Positions 16,578-24,858 of a DNA stretch of 64,000 nucleotides are shown here, piece by piece. The notes below the pieces were generated by a model, which was not told where the DNA came from, searched no databases, and saw only the letters and a list, made by a program, of their open reading frames with translations. The stretch is from DASTBU01 sp035711845. Lineage in GTDB: Bacteria > Acidobacteriota > Vicinamibacteria > Vicinamibacterales > 2-12-FULL-66-21. Location of the stretch: NCBI GenBank assembly GCA_035711845.1, contig DASTBU010000043.1, positions 73,740 through 137,739 of the forward strand. Reading direction: 5' to 3'. A program made the translations under genes and the position numbers. How positions within the stretch are numbered: position 1 is the first letter of the stretch; each line of letters starts with the position of its first letter.

Positions 16578-17053
16578 GCCGGCACCTCGTCGTTCTGCGG
16601 CAAGGGAAGCCTCGAGGTCTCCTTGATGGTCTCGAGCACGATGGTCGTTCTCGTGGATCGAACGCCTGGGATGCTGCCAAATCGGGTTCGCAGCAGCTGA
16701 CCCAGGTGCTCGGCATCCCGGGCGCGCACCTTGATCAGATAGCAGTCGTCGCCGGCAACGTGGTGCACCTCGAGTACCTCCGCGCACTCGCTCAGCGCAT
16801 GGGCGATGCGATTCTCGGATCCCGCTTCCTCCGTCCGTACGGCCACGAAGGCGAGCATCCCGAGACCGAGCGCCTTCGCGTTGAGCTCGGCCGCATAGCC
16901 CTGGATGAGGCGGCGACCCTCCAGCTTCCTGATGCGTTCGAGCACCGCCGAGGGCGCAAGGCCGACCGCGCGCGCGATGTCCGCCTGGGTCTCCCTCGCG
17001 TTGTCCTGCAGTCTTCTGACGATTTCCGTGTCGATCGGGTCCATCGCAAGCAT
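16574..17053 (-). CDS. Lrp/AsnC-family transcriptional regulator
   Basis: A 159-residue regulator. The N-terminal winged HTH reads 'IDTEIVRRLQDNARETQADIARAVGLAPSAVLERIRKLEGRRLIQGY'. The C-terminal RAM ligand-binding domain reads 'LAFVAVRTEEAGSENRIAHALSECAEVLEVHHVAGDDCYLIKVRARDAEHLGQLL', including the GDxDxxL-type ligand strand. It responds to small ligands, usually amino acids, and probably controls the EamA exporter translated directly after it. Two ATGs (17053 and 17044) are possible starts. Confidence 0.9.
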   Translation of the reverse strand: MLAMDPIDTEIVRRLQDNARETQADIARAVGLAPSAVLERIRKLEGRRLIQGYAAELNAKALGLGMLAFVAVRTEEAGSENRIAHALSECAEVLEVHHVAGDDCYLIKVRARDAEHLGQLLRTRFGSIPGVRSTRTTIVLETIKETSRLPLPQNDEVPA

Positions 17054-17424
17054 GACGGAATTATATCCTGCAGTGACCTCACATTACAGACCATTGTTTA
17101 TGTGGACCGCTAATTGGCTGAATAACATTCTGAGCTGTGGCTGAGCAGCCGAATAGATGTGCTCAACTGGCATTACTCATGCTCTAACCATGTCTTGGGG
17201 CTTGTAGCGCATCCAACTGTGTATACGCCGGGTACACCTCGTGAACAAACTGAATCCAGAGGAGCAAATCCGGTCACGTTTGCGGGAGATCACCAAGGAA
17301 ACCCGGAAGGTCCGGCAGGAATTGCAGGAGATGATCTGGAAGACGCCCGAGCGAACACGGGCGGTCAGCCACGATTGGGGTCCGAGGCCCGCGCGGAGGA
17401 AGCCGCAAAGATAGCGGCCTGCTC
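17054..17424. other. AT-richer intergenic region upstream of the lrp-like gene
   Basis: From 17055 to about 17235 the sequence is clearly lower in GC than its surroundings (for example ATTGTTTATG, GGCTGAATAACATTC). It presumably holds the promoter of the Lrp/EamA operon. The remainder contains one possible small gene, listed at 17241-17414. Confidence 0.45.
17241..17414 (+). CDS. Possible small charged protein (57 aa)
   Basis: A GTG-started frame encodes 57 residues rich in Arg, Lys and Glu (NKLNPEEQIRSRLREI, then VRQELQEMIWKTPERTRAV, ending ARRKPQR). It reads as an amphipathic helical segment followed by a basic tail. Third codon positions are mostly G or C, as in real genes here. No Shine-Dalgarno is visible and no family is recognised, so this is a weak call. 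It ends 10 bases before the convergent SDR gene. Confidence 0.3.
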   Translation: MNKLNPEEQIRSRLREITKETRKVRQELQEMIWKTPERTRAVSHDWGPRPARRKPQR

Positions 17425-18216
17425 CTAATCGACGAACCCGAAGGTCCCCCCGCCCAGCCACGCCCCGCCGTCCATGGTCAGCGTCTCGCCCGTGATGAAG
17501 CCTGCATGGTCTGATACCAGGAACGCAACCGCGTCGGCGACCTCCGATGGCTGCCCCCATCGCTGCAGGGGCACCATCTTCGTGATGCGCTCGACTGCCT
17601 CCGGCGTGTTCCACAACTGTTTCGCGGCCCCGGCCGACTCGATTGGCCCCGGCGCCACGGCGTTGACCCGGATCTTGTGGCGCGCCCACTCCACCGCGAG
17701 CGTCTGCGTCATCGACATCACGCCCGCCTTGGCGGCGGCCGAGTGGACGGTACCGGGGCTCCCTGTCCAGATGTAGTTGGCCAGCACGGACACGATGGCG
17801 CCCCCCTGTCCGCGGTCGATCAAGTAGCGTCCGATGGCGCGCGAGCAATAGAAACTGCCGTTGAGGACGATGCCGATGACCGCGTTCCAGCCGTTGGGCG
17901 ACAGGTCTTCCGCGCGGCAGACGAAGTTTCCGGCGGCGTTGTTCACGAGGATATCGATGCGCCCGAAGTGCCGGAGGACGCGCTGGACCATTTCGTCCAC
18001 CTGCTCGGGGTTCCTGACGTCGACCTGCACGCACAGCGGATCGATGCCCGCGTGGCGCAGCTCCGCGGAGCCCTTCTCGAGATTCTCCGAGCTCCGGCTG
18101 CCGATGGCCACACGACCGCCAAGCTCGCCGATCCGCCGGGAGATCGCGAGGCCGAGCCCTGTACCTCCGCCGGTCACAATCGCCACGCGATCCTCGAGCA
18201 GCGTCTTCTCGAACAT
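17425..18216 (-). CDS. SDR-family oxidoreductase, 2,4-dienoyl-CoA reductase-like
   Basis: A 263-residue Rossmann-fold enzyme. The NAD(P)-binding 'TGGGTGLG' is at residues 15-22, 'NNAAGNF' at 92-98, and 'PGPI' follows the active site. The usual SDR catalytic YxxxK is missing: at 158-163 the sequence is H-S-A-A-A-K, so Lys163 is kept but Ser159 replaces Tyr. The same change is typical of 2,4-dienoyl-CoA reductases (DECR), which act on unsaturated fatty acyl-CoA in beta-oxidation, and the 'VEWARHKIRVNAVAPGPIESAGA' stretch matches that subfamily. The ATG at 18216 is chosen because the conserved domain begins about ten residues later. It is divergent from the selenoprotein gene. Confidence 0.85.
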   Translation of the reverse strand: MFEKTLLEDRVAIVTGGGTGLGLAISRRIGELGGRVAIGSRSSENLEKGSAELRHAGIDPLCVQVDVRNPEQVDEMVQRVLRHFGRIDILVNNAAGNFVCRAEDLSPNGWNAVIGIVLNGSFYCSRAIGRYLIDRGQGGAIVSVLANYIWTGSPGTVHSAAAKAGVMSMTQTLAVEWARHKIRVNAVAPGPIESAGAAKQLWNTPEAVERITKMVPLQRWGQPSEVADAVAFLVSDHAGFITGETLTMDGGAWLGGGTFGFVD

Positions 18217-18334
18217 GCCCGACCAGCTTACAACGGTGGCGGGGTCACAGAACAACCGCTCCGAACGGGAACTACACCGGAGGCTTCGCCCCGGCGGACC
18301 TGGATGGACACGCGCGCGAGGTAAGATAGCCTGC

Positions 18335-18904
18335 ATGCGAACGCGTTCCGCACGGGTCCGGCTCGCCGCGCTGTTCACCGCGGGAGTTCTCATCGTCACG
18401 GCATGCAGTCAGGATCCAGCACCGCGGCCCCGGTCAGAACCGCCGGCGGCAGCAACGCCACCGGCCGTCTCGTCGTCTGCACCGGAAGAGACGCCGACTG
18501 CGCCTGCTGAAGGCTACCGGGGTCGGCTCCCCGCGCTGCCCAACCCGCCGTTTGCGCTCCCGCGCCCGCGGCCGGTCGTAGAAGCCGTCTACGAGTTCGC
18601 GGCCCGCCATCCGGAGGTTCTGAGCTACGTGCCCTGCTTCTGCGGTTGCGAGCGCTCGGGCCACGCCGACAACGCGGACTGCTTCGTCTCCGGCCGCGAG
18701 CCCGACGGACGCCCCCGCTGGGATCTTCACGGCATGGGTTGAGGCATCTGTATAGACGTCGCGCGTGACGCGATGCAGATGCACAACTCCGGCGCCCCGT
18801 TGACCGAGATCCGCTCGACCATCGATCGCAAATATGGTCCGTCGTTTCCGACGACAACGCCTACGCCACGTCCGCCGACATCGGGCGGCTTCCCTGAATC
18901 CTGA
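18335..18904 (+). CDS. CYCXC-family lipoprotein with a predicted selenocysteine (in-frame UGA at 18740-18742)
   Basis: Reading the TGA at 18740-18742 as selenocysteine gives 189 residues ending at TGA 18902-18904. The lipoprotein signal peptide ends in V-T-A-C with Cys24. A Pro/Ala-rich linker leads to the family domain with P-C-F-C-G-C at 100-105, a second Cys at 116 (NADCFV), then 'WDLHGMG-U136-GIC139-IDVARDAM' and 'PLTEIRSTIDRKYG'. Homologues of this PCYCGC/CYCXC family carry Cys at the position of U136, in a motif of the form H-x-x-G-C-x-x-C. Here it becomes U-x-x-C, a redox-type motif. Stopping at 18742 would remove the second half of the conserved domain. The sequence after the UGA keeps the family pattern and folds into a hairpin of SECIS type. 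Molecular function is unknown; a thiol redox or metal-binding role outside the inner membrane is likely. Confidence 0.82.
18743..18782 (+). other. Candidate bacterial SECIS hairpin for the CYCXC selenoprotein
   Basis: Directly after the UGA, GCATCTG (18744-18750) pairs with CAGATGC (18776-18782). Inside, CGCG (18760-18763) pairs with CGCG (18769-18772) around the loop CGTGA (18764-18768), which contains GU. The loop GU is 22 bases after the UGA, within the distance used by bacterial SECIS elements, where SelB binds a hairpin with G and U in its apical loop. Confidence 0.6.
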
Positions 18905-19022
18905 CCCTGTCGGATTCGGTGGACGTCGGGCGGGACGGATCGCGCTGCACGCGTCGGGGAGCACGGAGCGTCAGCGTCAGGATCGAATGACGTTCCGCCC
19001 AGGTTCTCGTGATCTGCCAGAG

Positions 19023-19066
19023 GCGTGATTAGCTCAACTGGATCGACAACCGACTGTTATAATCCG
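19023..19066 (+). pseudogene. tRNA 5'-half-like fragment (Asn-type), degenerate
   Basis: The sequence GATTAGCTCAACTGG (19026-19040) matches a tRNA D-arm, and CCGACTGTTA (19050-19059) matches the anticodon stem and loop of a GTT-anticodon tRNA. No variable loop, T-arm or acceptor 3' half follows, and two extra bases disturb the anticodon loop. It is therefore at most a remnant, such as one left by an integration event. It also supplies the TATAAT used as -10 box for the next gene. Confidence 0.3.
19058..19063 (+). promoter_or_regulatory. -10 box (TATAAT) of the hybrid kinase gene
   Basis: A perfect TATAAT ends nine bases before the GTG at 19072, so transcription should begin at or next to the start codon, a leaderless arrangement. 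No good -35 box is seen at the right distance. Confidence 0.45.
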
Positions 19067-19071
19067 CCGCA

Positions 19072-20607
19072 GTGCCCCGAGCTTCGACGACTCGCGCCGC
19101 CGCTCCTGCCGAGGTGTTCGCTCGCCTCTTCGAGTCGGTCCACGAGGGCGTTTACATCGGCGCCGTCGAAAAGAACTCGTCGCGCACGATCTCGGCGAAT
19201 CCCTACCTGAAACTGATGTTCGGCCACGCGAGCGAGACGCCGCAGGAGGAGGTCCTGCCGTTCGAGCTCGATCGCTTCGTCGATCCGCAGGCGCGCGACG
19301 GATTTCTCGAGCGCCTCAGGCGCGACGGCTCGGTCACCGACTACCTGCTCCGGCTCCGACGCGCCGATCGCTCGCCGATCTGGGTCGAGGTCACCGCGCA
19401 CGCCGAGCGCGGCCGGCATGGGCTCCGCGTCGAGGCGCTGATGCGCGACGTCACGGAACGGAAGCGCCTGGAGGATCAGGCCCGCGACCTCTATCACCAG
19501 CTGCTCCAGGCGGAGAAGCTCGCGGCGCTCGGCCAGACGATCTCCGGCGTCGCGCACGAGCTGAATAACCCGCTCGCGACCATTCTCACCTGGGCCGAAC
19601 GCCTCTCCCAGCGCGACCTCGACGAACAGACCCGCAGGGGGCTCGAGACGATCCTCAGCGAATCCGAGCGCGCCGCCCGCATCGTCCGCAATCTGCTCAC
19701 GTTCGCGCGCAAGCGTCACACGACCCGCGCGATGGTCGATCTCAACCAGGTCGTGCGCGAGACGCTCACGCTTCGCGCCTACGAGCAGCGCGTCAGCAAC
19801 ATCGTCACGCTCGAAGCGCTGCCGTCGGGTCTGCCCCATGTGTTCGCCGACCCGCACCAGATGCAGCAGGTGCTGCTCAACCTGATCATCAACGCCGAGC
19901 AGGCCATGATCGGCACGCATGGCCGCGGCACGCTCATCCTGCGTTCCTGGCACGACCCGGATCGCGACGCCGTCGTCCTCGAGGTCAACGATGATGGGCC
20001 GGGCGTGCCGGAAGACGTGCAGCCGCGGATCTTCGATCCGTTCTTCACGACCAAGGACGTCGGGAAGGGCACGGGGCTCGGTCTCACCGTCGCCTACGCG
20101 ATCGTGCAGGAGCACGGCGGGCGGCTGACGGTCCGATCGGAACCGGGTCGCGGCGCCTCGTTTTACGTGGAACTGCCGGTCGGCGCCGGCCCGCTGAAGC
20201 CGGCGGCCCCGCTTCCGGTGGAACGTTCCGGGAACAGCTCTCAGGGCGCTTCCGTGCTCGTGGTGGAGGACGAGGTCGCGCTGGGCGCGGCCGTCGCCGA
20301 ATCGCTCCAGGATGAGGGCTTCGCGGTGGATCGAGCCAGCGACGGAATCGAAGCACTGGACCGAGTCAGCAACCAGCACTTCGATCTGATCATCTGCGAT
20401 CTGAAGATGCCGCGGCTCGACGGCATCCAGTTCTACCGCGAGCTCGAAGCCAGGCGGCCCGAGATGACGAGCCGCGTGATGTTCGTGACCGGAGACGTCG
20501 CCGGCACGGAGGCGGAGCGATTCCTGGAAGAGACCGGCTGCCGCTGGCTCGCCAAGCCGTTCCGCCTGAAAGATCTCCTTCGCGCGGCGCGCGACATGGT
20601 CTGCTGA
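19072..20607 (+). CDS. Hybrid sensor histidine kinase (PAS-HisKA-HATPase-receiver)
   Basis: A 511-residue cytoplasmic kinase without membrane helices. A PAS domain spans about residues 14-128 (ESVHEGVYIGAVEKNSS... VEALMRDVTERKRLE). The HisKA dimerisation domain has H162 in 'SGVAHELNNPLATI'. The ATPase domain shows the N box (NLIINAEQAM), G1 (DDGPGVPED), F box (FDPFFTTK) and G2 (GKGTGLGL). A C-terminal receiver domain has the phospho-accepting D443 in 'IICDLKMPRLDG' and the final 'AKPF'. It opens with GTG and has no Shine-Dalgarno, consistent with the -10 box placed directly upstream. It probably feeds one of the regulators nearby; the signal is unknown. Confidence 0.92.
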   Translation: MPRASTTRAAAPAEVFARLFESVHEGVYIGAVEKNSSRTISANPYLKLMFGHASETPQEEVLPFELDRFVDPQARDGFLERLRRDGSVTDYLLRLRRADRSPIWVEVTAHAERGRHGLRVEALMRDVTERKRLEDQARDLYHQLLQAEKLAALGQTISGVAHELNNPLATILTWAERLSQRDLDEQTRRGLETILSESERAARIVRNLLTFARKRHTTRAMVDLNQVVRETLTLRAYEQRVSNIVTLEALPSGLPHVFADPHQMQQVLLNLIINAEQAMIGTHGRGTLILRSWHDPDRDAVVLEVNDDGPGVPEDVQPRIFDPFFTTKDVGKGTGLGLTVAYAIVQEHGGRLTVRSEPGRGASFYVELPVGAGPLKPAAPLPVERSGNSSQGASVLVVEDEVALGAAVAESLQDEGFAVDRASDGIEALDRVSNQHFDLIICDLKMPRLDGIQFYRELEARRPEMTSRVMFVTGDVAGTEAERFLEETGCRWLAKPFRLKDLLRAARDMVC

Positions 20608-20635
20608 TCGCCAGCTTCGAGCCTCCGGTTTCCGG

Positions 20636-21541
20636 CTAGCGGGCCGCCGCGATCCGCTGCGCCGGCGGCACGGGCCGGCGCCGCGTCACCACGGGCTTCG
20701 CCGGGGCCTTGTAGGCGAGCACGACCCCCGCCGTCCCCGGCAGCGACGCCTTGGCCATCCGCATCCGCCGCATGGTCTGCTGGAACGCAATGATCGCCGG
20801 ACGCATCGCCGCGGCCGCTTCTCCGGCCGAGCATTCGGCGCCGAGCGCCTTGCGCAAGCGCTGGATGGCGCGCGCGTGGAGCTGCGACACGCGCGACTCG
20901 TTGACGCCGATCTCCAGGCCAATCTGCTTCATTGTCGCTTCGGAGTAGTAGTACATCCCGACGACCTTGCGCTCGCGGGGCGGGAGCGAGGCGATTGCGG
21001 CGCGGATGCGATCGCGGACCTCGCGCTCCTCGTAGGCCTTGTCGGGCGCCTGCGGCTCCGATGGAACGAGCGCTGCCGGAAGACACGACCCGTCGAGGTT
21101 GTCGCCGGCCGACAGCGGCGAGGTCGACTCGATGGTGTTGATACGCACGATGGTGCGACTCAGCTTCACCTCGTCCGATCCGATGCGCGCGGCGAGATCA
21201 GCGAGCGAGGGTTCGGCCCCGAGCTCGCGCCGAAGGTCCTCGCGCGCCGCCTCGAGCTCGCGCCGCTGACGTCTGACGCCGCGCGGCCAGGCGTCGCGCC
21301 GCAGCGCATCGATCATCGCGCCCCTGACCCTGCGCTCGGCGAAGGTCTCGAACTTGATGCCGCGCGCCTCGTCGAAGCGGCAGGCCGCATCGATCAGGCC
21401 GATCATCCCGTCCTGCACGAGGTCCCCCAGCTCGATCGAGTGCGGCATGGACGAGGCCACGCGGCGGGCGAGCGACTCGACGAACGGCAAACCGGCGGCG
21501 ATGCGGTCACGCTGACGGGCGACGAGGGGCTGGCGCTGCAT
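20636..21541 (-). CDS. Sigma-28-like (FliA/WhiG-type) RNA polymerase sigma factor
   Basis: A 301-residue sigma-70-family factor without region 1. Region 2 lies at about residues 20-82 (LGDLVQDGMIGLIDAACRF, then the promoter -10 recognising 'FETFAERRVRGAMIDALR'). Region 3 follows (LRRELGAEPSLADLAARIG), and region 4 reads 'LPPRERKVVGMYYYSEATMKQIGLEIGVNESRVSQLHARAIQRLR'. A basic tail of about 60 residues is extra compared with FliA. No flagellar gene lies in the window, so its regulon cannot be named. The ATG at 21541 is chosen because GAGGAG lies nine bases upstream. An earlier in-frame ATG would translate the octamer repeat array and is rejected. Confidence 0.88.
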   Translation of the reverse strand: MQRQPLVARQRDRIAAGLPFVESLARRVASSMPHSIELGDLVQDGMIGLIDAACRFDEARGIKFETFAERRVRGAMIDALRRDAWPRGVRRQRRELEAAREDLRRELGAEPSLADLAARIGSDEVKLSRTIVRINTIESTSPLSAGDNLDGSCLPAALVPSEPQAPDKAYEEREVRDRIRAAIASLPPRERKVVGMYYYSEATMKQIGLEIGVNESRVSQLHARAIQRLRKALGAECSAGEAAAAMRPAIIAFQQTMRRMRMAKASLPGTAGVVLAYKAPAKPVVTRRRPVPPAQRIAAAR

Positions 21542-21556
21542 GCTCGTGTTCTCCTC

Positions 21557-21705
21557 AATGCGATCGCGCGATCGGGCAATCGAGCGACCGAGCGATGTGA
21601 ATCGGGCGATCGGCCATCGAAGATCGGGTGATCGGGTGATCGCGCGATAGCAGTGATCGCCTTCGCTCAATCGCTGACCGCTCGATCGCTCGATCGCTCG
21701 ATGGA
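21557..21705. repeat. Octamer array (GCGATCGR) with an inverted right half
   Basis: About a dozen degenerate 8-bp units such as GCGATCGC, GCGATCGG, GCAATCGA and GCGACCGA run from about 21561. From about 21668 the unit appears in reverse complement (CGCTCGAT three times), so the array could fold back on itself. It starts 15 bases 5' of the sigma factor start codon. The same unit family occurs between dnaN and gyrB. Confidence 0.7.
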
Positions 21706-22013
21706 ACGGCGCAGCTAAGGGCAACCGCGATACCAGCTCCGCCGCGACGAGATGCCGAGGACGGACGAGCTGTTTTCTGTCGAGCTAAGCGTTTGAGGAT
21801 GAGTAAGTTAGATGCTGTGTCGCGATGTGAAAGGTTGGGCAGATCTGGCGTGATGGGGTCCCAGCGATCGTCACAATTTTGACGATCGGCCGGCGTTCAA
21901 TGACAGATCTGTGACATGCGGCAGACCGGGTTCGTGGTCCGTGGTTCGCGCGTCAAACGTCGCGTCGCACGCCGCACGTCGCGCAGCACGTCGCACGTCG
22001 CACGTGACAAGCG
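21706..22013. other. Gene-free stretch with dyads and a heptamer array
   Basis: No gene was found. It holds a perfect 9-bp stem CGATCGTCA (21863-21871) / TGACGATCG (21878-21886) with a six-base loop, a palindrome ACAGATCTGT at 21903-21912, and the GTCGCAC array listed next. The stem lacks a following T tract in either direction, so an operator or RNA hairpin is as likely as a terminator. Confidence 0.4.
21959..22007. repeat. Heptamer array, unit GTCGCAC
   Basis: About six degenerate copies (GTCGCAC, GCCGCAC, GTCGCGC and others). It lies just 3' of the small H-box gene on the minus strand. Confidence 0.55.
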
Positions 22014-22247
22014 TCAGTCTTCTATCGATCGCCGTCTGATTTCGCGGGCGGTGGACATGGCATCGAGGACGCTCGACACGACCTGGGCGGCGCGGGCGCG
22101 GCCCATGTCGTCGGCCGACTTCACCTCGAGAAGCTCTGCGTTGGCCAGAATGATGCCGAGCTGGTTGTTGAGGCGGTGAAACAGGAGGCCCAGTCCGGGC
22201 GAGTCGTCCAAGGGGTTCACGGCATTCAGGGAATTCGGTACCGGCAT
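22014..22247 (-). CDS. Small stand-alone histidine-kinase dimerisation (H-box-like) protein
   Basis: A 77-residue protein containing 'LLFHRLNNQLGIILANAELLE', which matches the H box of histidine kinases (H-x-x-N-N-x-L) with His24 in the phospho-acceptor position. A second helix follows (ARAAQVVSSVLDAMSTAREIRRR), as in a HisKA hairpin. No ATPase domain is present, so it cannot be a kinase alone. A phosphotransfer or kinase-modulating role is inferred. Its ATG overlaps the stop of the upstream HTH gene (TGATG), so the pair is translationally coupled. Confidence 0.65.
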   Translation of the reverse strand: MPVPNSLNAVNPLDDSPGLGLLFHRLNNQLGIILANAELLEVKSADDMGRARAAQVVSSVLDAMSTAREIRRRSIED

Positions 22248-22444
22248 CAGGAGGCTTCTTTGCTGGCGAGGTCCGGTGTCCGGCCGGGCTCACGCCAGAG
22301 CGTGTCCACGAAGATTCGGACCGAACCGCCAGCCGTGCGGACGTACTCCACCTTGCCGCTTGCGATCCAGTTGTAGATGGTGCGGCGGCTGACACCGACC
22401 AGCTCGCACGCCTTCATGATCGAAATCGTCTTTCGCTCAATCAT
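22247..22444 (-). CDS. Small helix-turn-helix protein (excisionase/MerR-like)
   Basis: A 65-residue protein: 'KTISIMKACELVGVSRRTIYNWIASGKVEYVRTAGGSVRIFVDTLW' is the winged HTH of small excisionase-type DNA-binding proteins (helix-turn-helix SRRTIYNWI, wing GGSVRIFVDTLW). A second ATG (22447) directly precedes the chosen one. It is followed by the H-box protein with overlapping stop and start, and is divergent from the NtrC-type regulator gene. It may regulate that divergent promoter; this is inference. Confidence 0.75.
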   Translation of the reverse strand: MIERKTISIMKACELVGVSRRTIYNWIASGKVEYVRTAGGSVRIFVDTLWREPGRTPDLASKEAS

Positions 22445-22548
22445 CATCGCTTGCACCCGTGCTGGTTCCTGGAGCGTCCAGCCTGCATTCGAAATGTTGT
22501 ATCGGAGCGGAGGCGGCCCGGCTGTAGGGGATTGGCACGCGTCCGCAT

Positions 22549-22577
22549 TGACCCGCTCTGCGCGGGGTGTCAAAATA
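22549..22577 (+). promoter_or_regulatory. Promoter of the NtrC-type regulator
   Basis: TTGACC (22549-22554), a 17-base spacer, and CAAAAT (22572-22577) lie 17-45 bases before the ATG at 22594. Four or five of six bases match consensus in each box. Confidence 0.4.
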
Positions 22578-22593
22578 CCGCCCACCCGACTAA

Positions 22594-23979
<1,386 letters not shown>

Positions 23980-23982
23980 CCG

Positions 23983-24858
23983 ATGCCGCCTCGCCATACC
24001 TACTGGACCATCATTCTCGAGGACAAGCCGACTGCGTTCCGCGCGCACACGCGCGAGGAGCTCGAGCCAACGCTCCGGCAGCTTCAGGCGCGGCATCCCG
24101 ACGCCGTGCTGATGTGGTTCGCGCGCGGGCGCCTCTGGGAATCGCCGGAACAGGCCCGCGCGGCTATCCCGCGTCGTCCGGGCGGTGGAGAACGGCGTGG
24201 CCCGGGCTGGCGGCCCGGCGGATCGCATCAGGATCCGCGCGAGCGGTTCAAGGTGCCTCGCGACGAGAAGCGCCGGCGGTTCGCCGAACGAGCGCGCCGC
24301 GATCGGGTCGAGCCGCGCGAAGGTCGCTCAGGTGGCGGAGAGCGTGTGCCCCAGGGTCCGCGCCCTCGCGGCGATCGATTCGAGCAGCGGTCGCCGTGGA
24401 GTCGAAAACCGGCGGGCCCGCAGGAGCGGGAAAAGCGGAATCCGGATCGTCCGGCTGGCATTCCCACGGGCCCGCGCCCGGACTGGAAGCGCGAGCCCAG
24501 ACCCGCCTGGCGGCCGAACCAGCGGCCGGAGTGGAAGCGCAACCGGCCGTCAGGCATTCCCGCGGGCCCGAGACCGGATCGGAAGCGTGAGAGGCCTGAA
24601 GGGCCGCCGCAGGGCGGCGGACAGCGGCCCCGCGGCAGGGAAGATCGACACGATCGGCCGGGAGAGAAGCGCGGGCCTCGAGGGGAAGGACAACGGCAGC
24701 CGTGGAGGCGGGAGCCGGAAAAAGAAAGGGAAGGACACGATCGCGAGCGCCGTCCGTTCCGCCCACCCGGCCCCCGGCCGCCGGCCGGCGAAAAGGGGGG
24801 CGCGAGACGACCACAGGGTGGAGGACGCAAGGGCGGAGGAGGGGGACGATCGCAATGA
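23983..24858 (+). CDS. Arg/Gly/Pro-rich disordered protein with conserved N-terminal domain
   Basis: A 291-residue protein. The first 60 residues look folded and conserved (HTYWTIILEDKPTAFRAHTREELEPTLRQLQARHPDAVLMWFARGRLWESPEQAR). The remaining 230 are intrinsically disordered and extremely rich in Arg, Pro, Gly and Glu. An internal repeat of the form 'GIP-x-GPRPD-x-KRE' appears two to three times. A strongly basic RGG-like tail suggests binding of RNA or ribosomes, but this is inference. It starts three bases after the NtrC-type regulator gene, and its TGA overlaps the next ATG (ATGA), so the three genes form one transcription unit. Confidence 0.65.
   Translation: MPPRHTYWTIILEDKPTAFRAHTREELEPTLRQLQARHPDAVLMWFARGRLWESPEQARAAIPRRPGGGERRGPGWRPGGSHQDPRERFKVPRDEKRRRFAERARRDRVEPREGRSGGGERVPQGPRPRGDRFEQRSPWSRKPAGPQEREKRNPDRPAGIPTGPRPDWKREPRPAWRPNQRPEWKRNRPSGIPAGPRPDRKRERPEGPPQGGGQRPRGREDRHDRPGEKRGPRGEGQRQPWRREPEKEREGHDRERRPFRPPGPRPPAGEKGGARRPQGGGRKGGGGGRSQ

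Noticed and set aside
18335..18742. The CYCXC lipoprotein as a naturally truncated or pseudogene product ending at 18742
   Set aside because: The sequence after the TGA keeps the family pattern in frame, the TGA sits on a conserved Cys, and a SECIS-like hairpin follows, so selenocysteine is the better reading.
22533..22548. Sigma-54 promoter TTGGCACG...CGCA before the NtrC-type regulator
   Set aside because: The GG to GC spacing is nine rather than ten bases and the -12 element is weak; a sigma-70-type promoter fits better.
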